From Sphingomonadales bacterium UBA2683 (GTDB lineage Bacteria > Pseudomonadota > Alphaproteobacteria > Sphingomonadales > Sphingomonadaceae), in the NCBI GenBank assembly GCA_002354635.1, contig DELZ01000004.1:321131-385130 (forward strand): a stretch of 64,000 nt of DNA, read 5' to 3'. Of the stretch, positions 34,799 to 43,817 are shown in pieces. Below the pieces are notes generated by a model, which saw nothing but the letters and a program-made list of their open reading frames with translations, did not search any database and had not been told where the DNA came from. The first letter of the stretch is position 1. Every line of letters begins with the position of its first letter. Position numbers and translations under genes: made by a program.

Positions 34799-36010
34799 AT
34801 GAAACTCCTGCGCTATCGTCCTGGCCCTGGCATGATGGTCTCGGCGGCCTTCATCGGCCCAGGCACCGTCACCGCCTGTACGCTGGCGGGAGCAAATTTC
34901 GGCTTCGCACTACTCTGGGCGCTCGTCTTTGCTACCGGGACCACCGTCATTCTTCAGTCTTTTGCCATTCGTATCGCGCTGGTTACCCAACTCGGCCTAG
35001 CGGAAGCGATGCTGAAAACCGTGACATCGCCCGTCATTCGCGCGCTGGCAGCCTTGCTGCTGATCTCCGCTCTAGTGCTGGGCAATGCTGCCTATGAAGC
35101 CGGCAACATGTCCGGAGCCGCATTGGGCCTGGAAGCCATTAACGGCGGCCCCTTGGCCTTCGGCATAGCGCCGGTCATTCTCATTATTGCCCTGTTCGCA
35201 TCGGCGATGTTGATATTTTCCAAGCCCAAATGGATCGAGAATATCCTGATCATGCTGGTAATGCTGATGAGCGCAGCTTTTCTCCTGACCTTTCTGCTGA
35301 TTCGGCCGGATCTCGGGGCGCTGTTGCGAGGCTTTGTTCCTGCCATCCCCGAAGGTGGCTTGATGACCGCGATCGCGCTCATCGGTACGACGATCGTCCC
35401 CTACAATCTGTTTCTGCACGCGGCGAGTGTGCGCGAACGCTGGGACAAGGAGCAATTGCCCGAAGCCCAGCTGGACAACAGTATCTCGATCGGCATCGGA
35501 GGCCTGGTTTCGATGACGATACTGGCAACGGCGGCGGCCAGCCTGTTCGGCAGTGGCAAGACCATCGAAAGCGCAGTGGACATGGCGCAGCAGCTCACTC
35601 CCCTGTTCGGGAGCCTGGCAACCGTTACGCTTGGCGCGGGTCTGTTCGCAGCCGGTCTGACATCTGCCATCACCGCGCCACTGGCGACAGGTTATATTGT
35701 GCAGGAAATCTTCAAGTATTCCAACTCGCGCAGACCCTTTCAAGTGGGCGCACTGATCGTAATCGCAACGGGCACACTCGCGTCGCTACTGGGATATCGC
35801 CCGGTTGAACTGATATTCATTGCCCAGATTGCCAATGGGCTGCTGCTGCCGATCGTAGCAATTTTTCTGCTCAGGCTGGCCAATAACAACGAGCTGCTGG
35901 GCTCGCATGTGAATGGGCTCAGGGCCAATATCCTCGGGGGAGCAATCCTGTTGGTCACAAGCGCTCTGGGTTTCCGTTTGGTCGCCCGTGCACTAGGGTT
36001 CTGGCCATGA
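34799..36010 (+). CDS. NRAMP-family transporter lacking the canonical metal motifs
   Basis: A 403-residue membrane protein with about 11 spans and overall NRAMP homology (AAFIGPGTVTACTLAGANFG in span 1; TTIVPYNLFLHAASVRERW in span 6). The metal-coordinating DPGN of true Mn/Fe carriers is GPGT here (residues 20-23), and the span 6 MPHN is VPYN (200-203). Both side chains that usually bind metal in span 1 are therefore gone. The gene overlaps pxpA by ATGA and heads a pxpABC operon, as NRAMP-like YcsG does beside ycsF/kipIA in Bacillus. Transport of 5-oxoproline or a related organic substrate is my inference. Confidence 0.85.
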   Translation: MKLLRYRPGPGMMVSAAFIGPGTVTACTLAGANFGFALLWALVFATGTTVILQSFAIRIALVTQLGLAEAMLKTVTSPVIRALAALLLISALVLGNAAYEAGNMSGAALGLEAINGGPLAFGIAPVILIIALFASAMLIFSKPKWIENILIMLVMLMSAAFLLTFLLIRPDLGALLRGFVPAIPEGGLMTAIALIGTTIVPYNLFLHAASVRERWDKEQLPEAQLDNSISIGIGGLVSMTILATAAASLFGSGKTIESAVDMAQQLTPLFGSLATVTLGAGLFAAGLTSAITAPLATGYIVQEIFKYSNSRRPFQVGALIVIATGTLASLLGYRPVELIFIAQIANGLLLPIVAIFLLRLANNNELLGSHVNGLRANILGGAILLVTSALGFRLVARALGFWP

Positions 36011-36762
36011 CAACGACGATCGATCTGAATGCGGATCTTGGTGAGGATGAAAGCACGGACGGCCAAGGGCGCGACATAGCGATCATGGACATCGTTTCCA
36101 GCTGCAATATTGCCTGCGGCGGCCATGCCGGATCTCCGGCGTCCATGCGGACGATGCTGGCAGCGGCGAAACCGAGGCATATCGCGCCCGGAGCCCATCC
36201 CTCCTATCCCGATCGCAGCGGTTTCGGCCGTCGATCGATGGACATCTCGATGGAAGAATTGGAAGCATCTTTAACCAGCCAGTTGCATGACATTACAAGC
36301 ATAGCGGAACAAGTCGGCGTACCGCTCACCCATCTCAAACCCCATGGCGCCCTTTACAATGACGCGCAGGATGATCCGGAACTGGCAACCATGCTGGCCG
36401 CGATGGCAGACAGAAGCGACCTTGCGCTGGTAGGCATGCCAGGATCGCTGATCCAGAAAAAAGCCAAGGAAAGGAATATTTCCTTTATTGCGGAAGCCTT
36501 TATCGACCGGCGCTACACCAAGAACGGCAGACTGGTTCCCCGCAGCGAAGCGGGTGCCGTGATAGGGGATGAGAACGAACGGATCGCTCAGGGACTGGCA
36601 CTGGCAAAAGGAACGGCACTAACGGCGCAGGACGGTGCGGCCTTGACGATTGAGGCCGATAGCCTGTGTCTTCATTCGGATAGCGATGGCGCGCTGGACA
36701 CCGCAAAAAAGGTGCGTCTGGCGCTGGAAGAAGCCGGAATTGAGATCGGGTCGGTCGAATAG
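36007..36762 (+). CDS. pxpA: 5-oxoprolinase subunit A (LamB/YcsF family)
   Basis: Subunit of the ATP-dependent 5-oxoprolinase PxpABC, which opens pyroglutamate to glutamate. The family start TTIDLNADLGED is evident, followed by DIVSSCNIACGGHAGSP, the metal-type segments PGAHPSYPDRSGFGRR and LKPHGALYNDAQDD, and the end SLCLHSDSDGAL. At 251 residues it is full length. It overlaps the transporter gene upstream and abuts pxpB downstream, so the complex is made from one transcript. Confidence 0.95.
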   Translation: MTTTIDLNADLGEDESTDGQGRDIAIMDIVSSCNIACGGHAGSPASMRTMLAAAKPRHIAPGAHPSYPDRSGFGRRSMDISMEELEASLTSQLHDITSIAEQVGVPLTHLKPHGALYNDAQDDPELATMLAAMADRSDLALVGMPGSLIQKKAKERNISFIAEAFIDRRYTKNGRLVPRSEAGAVIGDENERIAQGLALAKGTALTAQDGAALTIEADSLCLHSDSDGALDTAKKVRLALEEAGIEIGSVE

Positions 36763-36764
36763 TG

Positions 36765-37433
36765 ATGCCACCTGCCCCCACGGTCCATATCTGCGACGAC
36801 TGGATCAGCATCGATTTGCCCGACTGGAAAATGATCCTGGCGGCCCGGAATGCGCTATCCTCGAACAATTGTTGGACGGAGATTGTCCCCGGTCTCGACA
36901 GTATGGCTGTCCAGTTTGATCCCGCCCGGATATCGCCGGATGACGCCGCCGAACTGGTGATGGATCAAATGCGGGGTTTGACGGTAGCGGCCACAGATTC
37001 ACGTTCCACGATGACAATTCCCGTCTGTTATGACGCGGAATTGGCTCCGGATTGCCAGTTTGTAGCCGAAAAACTGCAAATTCCGGTCGAAACATTACCA
37101 TCCTGGCATGAAGCACGATTGCAACGGGTGACGATGCTGGGCTTCATGCCCGGATTTGCCTATCTTCAGAGCGAAGAACCATGTGTCACCATCGGCCGGC
37201 TGTCCAGCCCGAGGCAATTGGTCAAGGCGGGGTCGATCGGCATCATCGGCCAGCAAAGCTGCATCTATTCCTTTGACAGCCCAGGCGGCTGGCCAATTAT
37301 AGGCCGCACGCCGCTGCGGCTTTTTGATCCCGCAGGCGACCAACCGGCGTTGCTCTCTGCCGGGCAGATCATACGCTTTGAGGCGATCTCGCGGGAAGCT
37401 CTCGAAAACTGGCCGCAGGCGACCGTAAAATGA
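36765..37433 (+). CDS. pxpB: 5-oxoprolinase subunit B (KipI family)
   Basis: Carboxyltransferase subdomain C-like protein forming the PxpB subunit. Typical segments are TIPVCYDAELAPD, MLGFMPGFAYL, RLSSPRQLVKAGSIGIIGQQSCIYSFDSPGGW and the final GQIIRFEAIS. The ATG at 36765 follows the pxpA stop by two bases; a GTG three bases earlier overlaps that stop and could also serve. About 222 residues, the normal size. It overlaps pxpC by four bases. Confidence 0.94.
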   Translation: MPPAPTVHICDDWISIDLPDWKMILAARNALSSNNCWTEIVPGLDSMAVQFDPARISPDDAAELVMDQMRGLTVAATDSRSTMTIPVCYDAELAPDCQFVAEKLQIPVETLPSWHEARLQRVTMLGFMPGFAYLQSEEPCVTIGRLSSPRQLVKAGSIGIIGQQSCIYSFDSPGGWPIIGRTPLRLFDPAGDQPALLSAGQIIRFEAISREALENWPQATVK

Positions 37434-38377
37434 GCATGAGGGTACTCAAAGCCGGATTGCAAACAACTTTGCAAGGTGCGCCCTTCAGCGGACATCGGCA
37501 CCTCGGCATGCCGGCCGCCGGTGCGGCGGATTGCCTGTCTCTCGCGCTAGCGAATGTTCTGGTGGGCAAGCCTGGCACGGATATCGCGTTTGAAATAACG
37601 CTTACCAAAGCGATATTCGAGATCGAGGAGCCATGCTTGATCGGAGTTGTGGGCGCTGCAGAATATATCCGGATCAATGGCCGCGATCATCCCCATCACC
37701 ACACCCTCCAACTGAACCCCGGAGACGAGATTCAGATTGGTCCGAGCCGTCCCGGATGCCGGACCTATTTGGCGACATCCACGGAAATCGGGAGCGAAGG
37801 GCTCCTGGGTGGCCGTTCGACCTATATGCCCGCAGGTTTGGGCGGGTTTCAGGGCCGGGCGCTTCAGGACGGGGATCTCGTTGCATTTTTGTCCCGAATG
37901 TCTGGCGCAATTCTCGACCGGACCACGCCACCGGCACTCAGGCCGCACTATAGTGATGACCACGTGCTGCGCGTTACGCCGGGTCCCGAAGCAAACCAAC
38001 CAAACCCGGGCATTTTACGAGACCTGTGTGCGACGCCTTATGCTGTCGGAGCAAGAGCCAACCGAATGGGCATGGCGCTCGACGGTGCGCCGCTTGCATC
38101 AAGCGATTCTGCGAACATGCCAAGCGCTGCGGTTTTTCCCGGAACAATCCAGCTGCCGCCAAGCGGCCAGCCCTATCTGCTTGGTCCCGATGCACAGACC
38201 ACCGGAGGCTATCCCAGGATTGCGCAGGTCATCCGCGCCGACCGTCATTTGATCGGGCAGATGGGATCGGGTTCCCGCGTCCGATTTGTGCAGACCACAG
38301 CGGAACGGGCAACAGAAATCTATCGGGAAAAGCTTTCCCTGTTGACTTCCTGGCTTGGAAAGGTCGATTTGTGGTAA
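37430..38377 (+). CDS. pxpC: 5-oxoprolinase subunit C (KipA family)
   Basis: Biotin-dependent carboxyltransferase-like subunit of PxpABC. The 315-residue protein has MRVLKAGLQTTLQGAPFSGH, the AAGAADCLSLALANVLVG segment, and the C-terminal VFPGTIQLPPSGQPYLLGPDAQTTGGYPRI region diagnostic of KipA. ATGA overlap with pxpB. Together the three subunits couple ATP hydrolysis to ring opening of 5-oxo-L-proline, a common damage product of glutamine/glutamate and an N-terminal residue of peptides. Confidence 0.94.
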   Translation: MSMRVLKAGLQTTLQGAPFSGHRHLGMPAAGAADCLSLALANVLVGKPGTDIAFEITLTKAIFEIEEPCLIGVVGAAEYIRINGRDHPHHHTLQLNPGDEIQIGPSRPGCRTYLATSTEIGSEGLLGGRSTYMPAGLGGFQGRALQDGDLVAFLSRMSGAILDRTTPPALRPHYSDDHVLRVTPGPEANQPNPGILRDLCATPYAVGARANRMGMALDGAPLASSDSANMPSAAVFPGTIQLPPSGQPYLLGPDAQTTGGYPRIAQVIRADRHLIGQMGSGSRVRFVQTTAERATEIYREKLSLLTSWLGKVDLW

Positions 38378-38378
38378 A

Positions 38379-38404
38379 ATATTGAAGCACTTAAGCCTCA
38401 ATAT
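38379..38404. other. Hairpin between convergent pxpC and rpmE
   Basis: Seven-base perfect arms ATATTGA/TCAATAT, extended by two G-C pairs after one mismatch, with loop ACTTAA. It fills the 30-bp gap between two convergent stops. There is no T run, so termination strength is doubtful. Confidence 0.4.
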
Positions 38405-38407
38405 CGA

Positions 38408-38638
38408 TTAGCTCTTCTTGAGAGACAAACCACCAAAACGCTTGTTGAAGCGAGCCACCTGGCCACCCTGATCAAGGAGGCGCTGGTTACCACCGGTCCA
38501 TGCAGGATGCGAAGACGGATCGATGTCCAGTTGCAGCGTGTCACCTTCTTTACCCCATGTAGAACGGGTTTCATAGGTGCTGCCATCGGTCATCTGAACC
38601 GTGATCATGTGATAGTCGGGATGCGTATCGGATTTCAT
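38408..38638 (-). CDS. rpmE: 50S ribosomal protein bL31, zinc-free form
   Basis: A 76-residue ribosomal protein with MKSDTHPDYHMITVQMTDG, the STWGKEGDTLQLDIDPSSHP segment and the conserved VARFNKRFGGL end. The start has AGGAG upstream. It contains no cysteine at all, so it is the C- form lacking the CXXC zinc site found in C+ L31. It is read from the same strand as fabZ but is 110 bp beyond its stop. Confidence 0.94.
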   Translation of the reverse strand: MKSDTHPDYHMITVQMTDGSTYETRSTWGKEGDTLQLDIDPSSHPAWTGGNQRLLDQGGQVARFNKRFGGLSLKKS

Positions 38639-38748
38639 TTTCGGCTCCTAAACGGGCTGGTTACCGACCAGACCCAAAGCGAATAAATTTAACGGAAGCG
38701 GCCCATTAACCGCGGAACGGCAAAAGGGCAAGATTCTTTTGAAAAAGC

Positions 38749-39207
38749 TTAGCCCTCGGGAGGGTCGGCAATCATCGCCGTGAAGCTCGCCTCAGCTGCC
38801 AACTTGTCGCCAATCATTGCCTGTCCTGAAAATTTGCAAACGCGCGCGCGTTTCTGTTCAAATTTGACGTTCAGAGAAAGCAGGCATCCCGGTTCAACCG
38901 GATGACGGAACTTTGCACCATCGATGGCCATGAAATAGACCAGCTTGCCCGATCCCACCATATCGAAGCTCTCCATGGCGAGGACACCGGCAGCCTGCGC
39001 CAGCGCTTCCACAATCATAACGCCAGGCATGATCGGTCGACCCGGAAAATGTCCCTGGAAAAAGCCCTCGTTCATCGACACGGCCTTGATCGCCCGGATC
39101 GATTCATCCTTCACGAGTTCTTCTACCCGGTCCACCAGCAGCATGGGATAGCGGTGCGGCAGCACCGCCATCACCTTGGTCACATCATAGTTGAGAGCTT
39201 CGGTCAT
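38749..39207 (-). CDS. fabZ: 3-hydroxyacyl-ACP dehydratase FabZ
   Basis: Dehydrates 3-hydroxyacyl-ACP in fatty acid elongation. The hot-dog fold has the catalytic His in LPHRYPMLLVDRV and Glu in PGVMIVEALAQAAGVLA, plus GHFPGRPIMPG. I start at the ATG at 39207; a TTG two codons earlier is also open. It ends the envelope cluster directly after the skp-like gene. In enterobacteria lpxD lies between skp and fabZ and lpxA/lpxB follow; none is present here. Confidence 0.95.
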   Translation of the reverse strand: MTEALNYDVTKVMAVLPHRYPMLLVDRVEELVKDESIRAIKAVSMNEGFFQGHFPGRPIMPGVMIVEALAQAAGVLAMESFDMVGSGKLVYFMAIDGAKFRHPVEPGCLLSLNVKFEQKRARVCKFSGQAMIGDKLAAEASFTAMIADPPEG

Positions 39208-39217
39208 CGACAATCAA

Positions 39218-39901
39218 TTAGCGACTGGCTGGCTGTGCAGCCGGGGGCTGCTGCTGCGTTGCCTGGCTGCGCGCACTGGCCATCAACAGTTGCTGGATCT
39301 GCTGATGCAGCGACACCGTATTGCGCTGCGGCTGCCAATCTGCCGGCGGTGTGATGGCGACGCTCGGTACTCTTGTGTCCAAAGCCGTGGTGATCGCATC
39401 AGTGACATCGGTCTGCGGTGGTGCATAAATGAATGCATCCGGGCTCAGAATAACGCCGATTCTCTTGTCCGAGACTACCTGCTGCTGAGCGTTGGAATAT
39501 TCCTTGAAAATATTTTCGATCGCGAACATCTGGGCCTTGATGGCCGGAGTCTGCAGTTTCTGGATTTCGGCCTCTTCCGTTTCCATGCTCTTCAGCACGG
39601 GACTATTCGCCTTCACAGCCGCATCGAGCTCTTGCTGGGTCAGTTGCTTGTTGTTGTCCGTATCGAGCTGGGCCCGCAGACCGTTAAGTGTCTTGTTGCG
39701 CGCGTCAATCTGGTCGAAACTTGACTGGTATTGCGTTCCAATCTGCGAATAGGCAGCGGAAAACGCTTTCGTCTTGGCAATGGCGATCGTCGGGTTGGCG
39801 GTAGCGATACCGGAAACCTGTGCAGTTGCGACAGAACCGAAAGCCAATGGCGCAGCGGTTACAGTAAGAAGAGTGAGTGCGGTTTTGAAAAAACGTTTCA
39901 T
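39218..39901 (-). CDS. OmpH/Skp family periplasmic chaperone
   Basis: A 227-residue exported protein with a signal peptide (MKRFFKTALTLLTVTAAPLAFG, cleavage near ATA-Q). A central coiled-coil region (FDQIDARNKTLNGLRAQLD; LKSMETEEAEIQKLQT) follows, as in Skp, which holds unfolded outer-membrane proteins. Beyond about residue 190 comes a Gln/Ala-rich tail longer than in E. coli Skp (161 residues). It starts one base into the bamA stop (TGATG), so it is coupled to BamA, whose substrates it would deliver. Confidence 0.88.
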   Translation of the reverse strand: MKRFFKTALTLLTVTAAPLAFGSVATAQVSGIATANPTIAIAKTKAFSAAYSQIGTQYQSSFDQIDARNKTLNGLRAQLDTDNNKQLTQQELDAAVKANSPVLKSMETEEAEIQKLQTPAIKAQMFAIENIFKEYSNAQQQVVSDKRIGVILSPDAFIYAPPQTDVTDAITTALDTRVPSVAITPPADWQPQRNTVSLHQQIQQLLMASARSQATQQQPPAAQPASR

Positions 39902-42585
39902 CAGAATTGTGTTCCTACATTGAATGTGAAAAGTTTGGTGTCATCGCCTGGCTCTTTTAACAGAGCCTTGGCGATGTCGATCCTGAATGGACCAAATGGT
40001 GAGTTCCAGTTGACGCCAAAGCCGACGGATACACGCGGGCTGGGGGAATCACCGAAAAAGCGCTCGACAAAATTGGTGGCAATCGGGTTGGGATTGCCGT
40101 TGGCGTCAACCGCGTCGAGAGTGACCGTTGCATTCCCGTCGGTATCTACAGTCAAATATTCCGGCGCAACACCGACTATATTACCATTGCTGTCAAAAAT
40201 AGTGCGCTGCCGCTGAGTCTGCAAGTCGGTGAGCAGCAACGGCTGCTTGACCTTGAAGACCGCGCCAACATCAACAAAGATCGAAGGCCGCAACCCCAGT
40301 TCGCGTGCGCCGGATCCAAGCGGAATTTCCAGCTCGGCGCGACCCAGATAATAGGCGCGACCACCGATCGCATCATCCGTCTGGCGTCCGTTGGTCACTT
40401 CCACAATCTCGTTGATCGGATTGCCGTTGGCATCCAGGCCCGGAATCGTGCTGGAACGCACCACACGAGGCCCGACACCGCGAATGTCGAAGCCGCGGAT
40501 TTGCGGTTCACCCAGGAAAAAGCGGTCCGTCAACCTGACGTCATCAATCCCGTCGCCCGGAGTCGAAGAGCGGTTTTCCAGAGAATGGATATATCCGCCT
40601 TCGCCGCTGACCGTAAAGATAAAGTCACCCAGGACGCGCCAGTGCTTGGAGCCATTCAAACGACCCCGGATATATTTGACGCTGCCACCCAGTCCGGCAA
40701 AATCGATGCTGCCGACAATAGATTGTCCGCGGGTTGGCCGGATTCGATTATCACGGTCATCATAGATCAAGGATGCCCCGATCGAAGATGTCGTCCGCGA
40801 ACCGAGCGCGTCGCAAAGGAATCGCCCTGCAACCAGCGGGTCGCAGGCGTCGGCGGGACTATTCCCTCTTATTCCGTCACCATTGCTATCCGTGAAGAAC
40901 AGGGTTGGTTCCAGCGTTACGTCATCCTGACTGAGGCCGTAACGGAACGAAGCCGACAGATATTCGGTAATCGGAACACCCGCCCGGATCTGGAAACCCG
41001 TGGTAAGTTGCTCGAAAGTGGTTTCACGGTTGTTGTTGACGAAATTGAAGCTGTTCAGATCGCGACGGAAAATATCCGCGCCGACGGCAATATTCCGATC
41101 AAAAAGATAGGGCTCGGTGAAGCCAAGCTCGATCGATTGCGAGAAGCTCGAATAGCTGACGCTTGCGCGCAGTTCCTGGCCTTTGCCTCGGAAGTTGCGT
41201 TGCCGCACGGACGCCTGGAGAATGAAATTCTCGACGCTCGAAAAACCTGCCGAGAGCTGCAGTTCGCCGGTCGCCTTTTCTTCAACATTGGCTTCCAATA
41301 TGATCCGGTCTGGCGCGCTACCCTGCTTCTGCTCGATTTCCAGGTCTTCCTGGAAAAAGCCCAATGATTTTATGCGATTTGCCGAGCGCTTGACCTGGAA
41401 ACTGTTGAAAGCGTCGCCTTCATTCAGCCGGAACTCGCGGCGCACGACCTTGTCCTGGGTCAGTGTGTTCCCGTTGATGTCGATCCGTTCGACATATACG
41501 CGATCGCTTTCCGCGACCTGGAACAGGATATCCATGGTCAGCGTATCTTTGTTCCGCGTAAATTGCGGGCGGATGTCGGCAAAAGCATAGCCGAAAAGCC
41601 CTGCGGTTTCCGACAGGCGTTCGACCGTATCTTCAACCTGCTTGGCGTTATAGAAGTCTCCCGATTTCATCGGCAGCTGAGGTGTCAGAAATTCCGGGGT
41701 AAAATCCCGGATATCGCTTTCAACCGTTACATCACCAAATTTGTAGCGATCGCCTTCTTCGACCACATAGGTGATGATAAAATCGCGCTTGTCCGGCGTC
41801 AGTTCGGCAACGGCCGAGATGACGCGAAAATCGGCATAGCCTTCCGTCAGATAAAACTGGCGGAGTTTTTGCTGGTCAAAAGCAAGGCGATCCGGGTCGT
41901 AGGTGTCACTGGAGCTGAAGAATCGGTAGAAGCGCGATTGTTTGGTGACCATTTCCCCGCGCAGCTTGCCGTCCGAAAATTCTTCATTGCCGATGATGTT
42001 GATCTGCTGGACCTTCGACTTGGGCCCTTCATTGATCTCGAACACAATATCGACGCGATTCTGGTCCAGTTGAACCATCTTCGGCTCGACGCTGGCCGCA
42101 AAACGCCCCTTGCGCTTGTACAGCTCGATGATTCGGGCCACGTCGGCGCGAACTTTCGAGCGTGTGAATATCTGTCGTGGAGCGAGCCGGATCTCGGGGT
42201 AGATCTTGTCTTCCTTGATCCGCTTGTTGCCTTCCAGCAAGATGCGGTTGATCACAGGATTCTCGATAACTTCGATAACCACCGCACCCTGATTGTTCCG
42301 GATACTGACATCCTTGAACAGTTCGGTTTCAAACAAATCCTTCAGCGCCTGATCGGCAGCTTCCTGGGTATAAGTCTGCCCGACCCGCAATTTCATGTAG
42401 GACAGGACCGTGGTCGGTTCCAGCCGCTGGGCACCATTGACCACGATTGACCGTATCGTATCATCCACCGGAGCGTCCGGAACGGCTTGCGCCGCTTCCT
42501 GCACCTGCGCCTGCGAAGCAACCGACGTGCCACCCAGAATAGTGCCGCACATCAACAAGGGCAGAAGTCGCTTTTTATGATTCAC
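39901..42585 (-). CDS. bamA: Outer membrane protein assembly factor BamA
   Basis: Omp85 protein that inserts beta-barrels into the outer membrane. A signal peptide (ending SQA-Q) is followed by five POTRA domains (first: TIRSIVVNGAQRLEPTTVLSYM) and a 16-stranded barrel from about residue 430. Family signatures include GFFEQEDLEIEQ-like text before the barrel, IRGFDIRGVGPR (loop 6 RGF) and the terminal FTFNVGTQF ending in Phe. I take the GTG at 42585, with AGCGAG seven bases upstream; the open frame also allows GTG 42603 or TTG 42615 without a ribosome site. Between rseP and skp, the usual place. Confidence 0.96.
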   Translation of the reverse strand: MNHKKRLLPLLMCGTILGGTSVASQAQVQEAAQAVPDAPVDDTIRSIVVNGAQRLEPTTVLSYMKLRVGQTYTQEAADQALKDLFETELFKDVSIRNNQGAVVIEVIENPVINRILLEGNKRIKEDKIYPEIRLAPRQIFTRSKVRADVARIIELYKRKGRFAASVEPKMVQLDQNRVDIVFEINEGPKSKVQQINIIGNEEFSDGKLRGEMVTKQSRFYRFFSSSDTYDPDRLAFDQQKLRQFYLTEGYADFRVISAVAELTPDKRDFIITYVVEEGDRYKFGDVTVESDIRDFTPEFLTPQLPMKSGDFYNAKQVEDTVERLSETAGLFGYAFADIRPQFTRNKDTLTMDILFQVAESDRVYVERIDINGNTLTQDKVVRREFRLNEGDAFNSFQVKRSANRIKSLGFFQEDLEIEQKQGSAPDRIILEANVEEKATGELQLSAGFSSVENFILQASVRQRNFRGKGQELRASVSYSSFSQSIELGFTEPYLFDRNIAVGADIFRRDLNSFNFVNNNRETTFEQLTTGFQIRAGVPITEYLSASFRYGLSQDDVTLEPTLFFTDSNGDGIRGNSPADACDPLVAGRFLCDALGSRTTSSIGASLIYDDRDNRIRPTRGQSIVGSIDFAGLGGSVKYIRGRLNGSKHWRVLGDFIFTVSGEGGYIHSLENRSSTPGDGIDDVRLTDRFFLGEPQIRGFDIRGVGPRVVRSSTIPGLDANGNPINEIVEVTNGRQTDDAIGGRAYYLGRAELEIPLGSGARELGLRPSIFVDVGAVFKVKQPLLLTDLQTQRQRTIFDSNGNIVGVAPEYLTVDTDGNATVTLDAVDANGNPNPIATNFVERFFGDSPSPRVSVGFGVNWNSPFGPFRIDIAKALLKEPGDDTKLFTFNVGTQF

Positions 42586-42692
42586 AGACAAACTCGCTTT
42601 CACACCATAAACCAAAAATAAAATTCAACCGGCACCAAGGCACCAGCTTCGCCAACCCCCTGCCCCAATGCAGCGTGTCAATCAATGGTCAA

Positions 42693-43817
42693 TCAGCCGG
42701 AGATCGACCGGAATAGCCCAAATGACGACAAATCGTTGAACGTTACCACCAGCATGAACACCATAACCAGCGCCAACCCGGACCGGAAAGCCCATTCCTG
42801 GACTTTTGCATTGGCCGGTTTTCTCCGCACCGCTTCAATCGCATAGAACATCAGATGCCCTCCATCGAGCATCGGGATTGGCAGCAGGTTGATGAACCCC
42901 AAGTTAATCGAGATCAGCGCAACAAACCAAACAAAGCTTTCCAGGCCCAGCTTGAACTGCTCGCCGGAAACCTGAGCAATCTTGAGCGGCCCGCCCAGCT
43001 CTTTGATCGAGCGCTTGCCCGTGATCACCTGCCCGAGAGTGGTCGTGATCTGATCCACAATGCCAAGAGTTGTATCGACCGCAACGGCGGGGGCCTCCAG
43101 CGGACTGACCGGGCGCCATTCCACCTGGCTGGACGACATGCCCAGCAAACCCAGCCGATATTCGTTGCCGAATCTGTCCTTCAATATCTGGACGCCGGTC
43201 TTGCCCTGCTTGGCGATGCGCTGGCCGTCCCTTTCATAGACAATTTCGACATTCTGCTCGGGGATCAGCATGATTTTCTGCCGCAGATCCTCAAACAGTT
43301 CAATATTCTCTCCGTCGACGGAAATGATCCGGTCACCTGGCTTCATGCCCATGGCAGCAGCGGTGGAATTGGGAGATATTTCACTCGCAACAGGCAGGGT
43401 TGCGCTGGTGCCATAGGCCATGACAAAGCCCATGATGATCAGAATGGCAAAAATGAAATTAATCGCCGGTCCGGCGAAGACAATCGACGCCCGCTTCCAC
43501 AGGGACTTGGACTGAAACGTCTGGTTGCGTTCTTCGGCCGGAAGGCTCAGCCAGTCCGAACTCTTGGTACCGGACGGGTCCATATCCCCGGCGAACTGGA
43601 CATAGCCCCCGAGAGGCAGCATGCAGATTTTCCAGCGGGTTCCCCGCTTGTCGGTCCATCCGGCGATTTCCTTGCCAAAGCCGATAGCGAAGGTTTCCGC
43701 CTTGACGCCGCACCAGCGACCAACCAGATAATGCCCCATTTCGTGCACAAAGACGAGCACACCAATGACGATCAGAAACGCCAAAAGCGTCAGCAAAATA
43801 CCGGGATTATCCGTCAA
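42693..43817 (-). CDS. rseP: Site-2 zinc metalloprotease RseP
   Basis: Intramembrane protease that cleaves anti-sigma factors and remnant signal peptides. HEMGH at 25-29 supplies zinc ligands, and the third ligand is in NLLPIPMLDGGH near the C-terminus. One PDZ domain is clear (MGMKPGDRIISVDGENI). It begins with TTG overlapping the dxr stop (TTGA at 43814-43817), an unusual start codon but well coupled. The length of 374 is shorter than the E. coli protein (450, two PDZ domains), typical of alphaproteobacteria. Confidence 0.95.
   Translation of the reverse strand: MTDNPGILLTLLAFLIVIGVLVFVHEMGHYLVGRWCGVKAETFAIGFGKEIAGWTDKRGTRWKICMLPLGGYVQFAGDMDPSGTKSSDWLSLPAEERNQTFQSKSLWKRASIVFAGPAINFIFAILIIMGFVMAYGTSATLPVASEISPNSTAAAMGMKPGDRIISVDGENIELFEDLRQKIMLIPEQNVEIVYERDGQRIAKQGKTGVQILKDRFGNEYRLGLLGMSSSQVEWRPVSPLEAPAVAVDTTLGIVDQITTTLGQVITGKRSIKELGGPLKIAQVSGEQFKLGLESFVWFVALISINLGFINLLPIPMLDGGHLMFYAIEAVRRKPANAKVQEWAFRSGLALVMVFMLVVTFNDLSSFGLFRSISG

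Noticed and set aside
38639..38748. CAAAAG/CTTTTG repeat after fabZ as a terminator
   Set aside because: Weak AT-rich stem with a nine-base loop; not convincing.
41563..42450. A 295-codon open frame on the + strand inside bamA
   Set aside because: Antisense of the POTRA region of bamA; its sequence is His/Arg/Asp-rich, as expected of a shadow frame.
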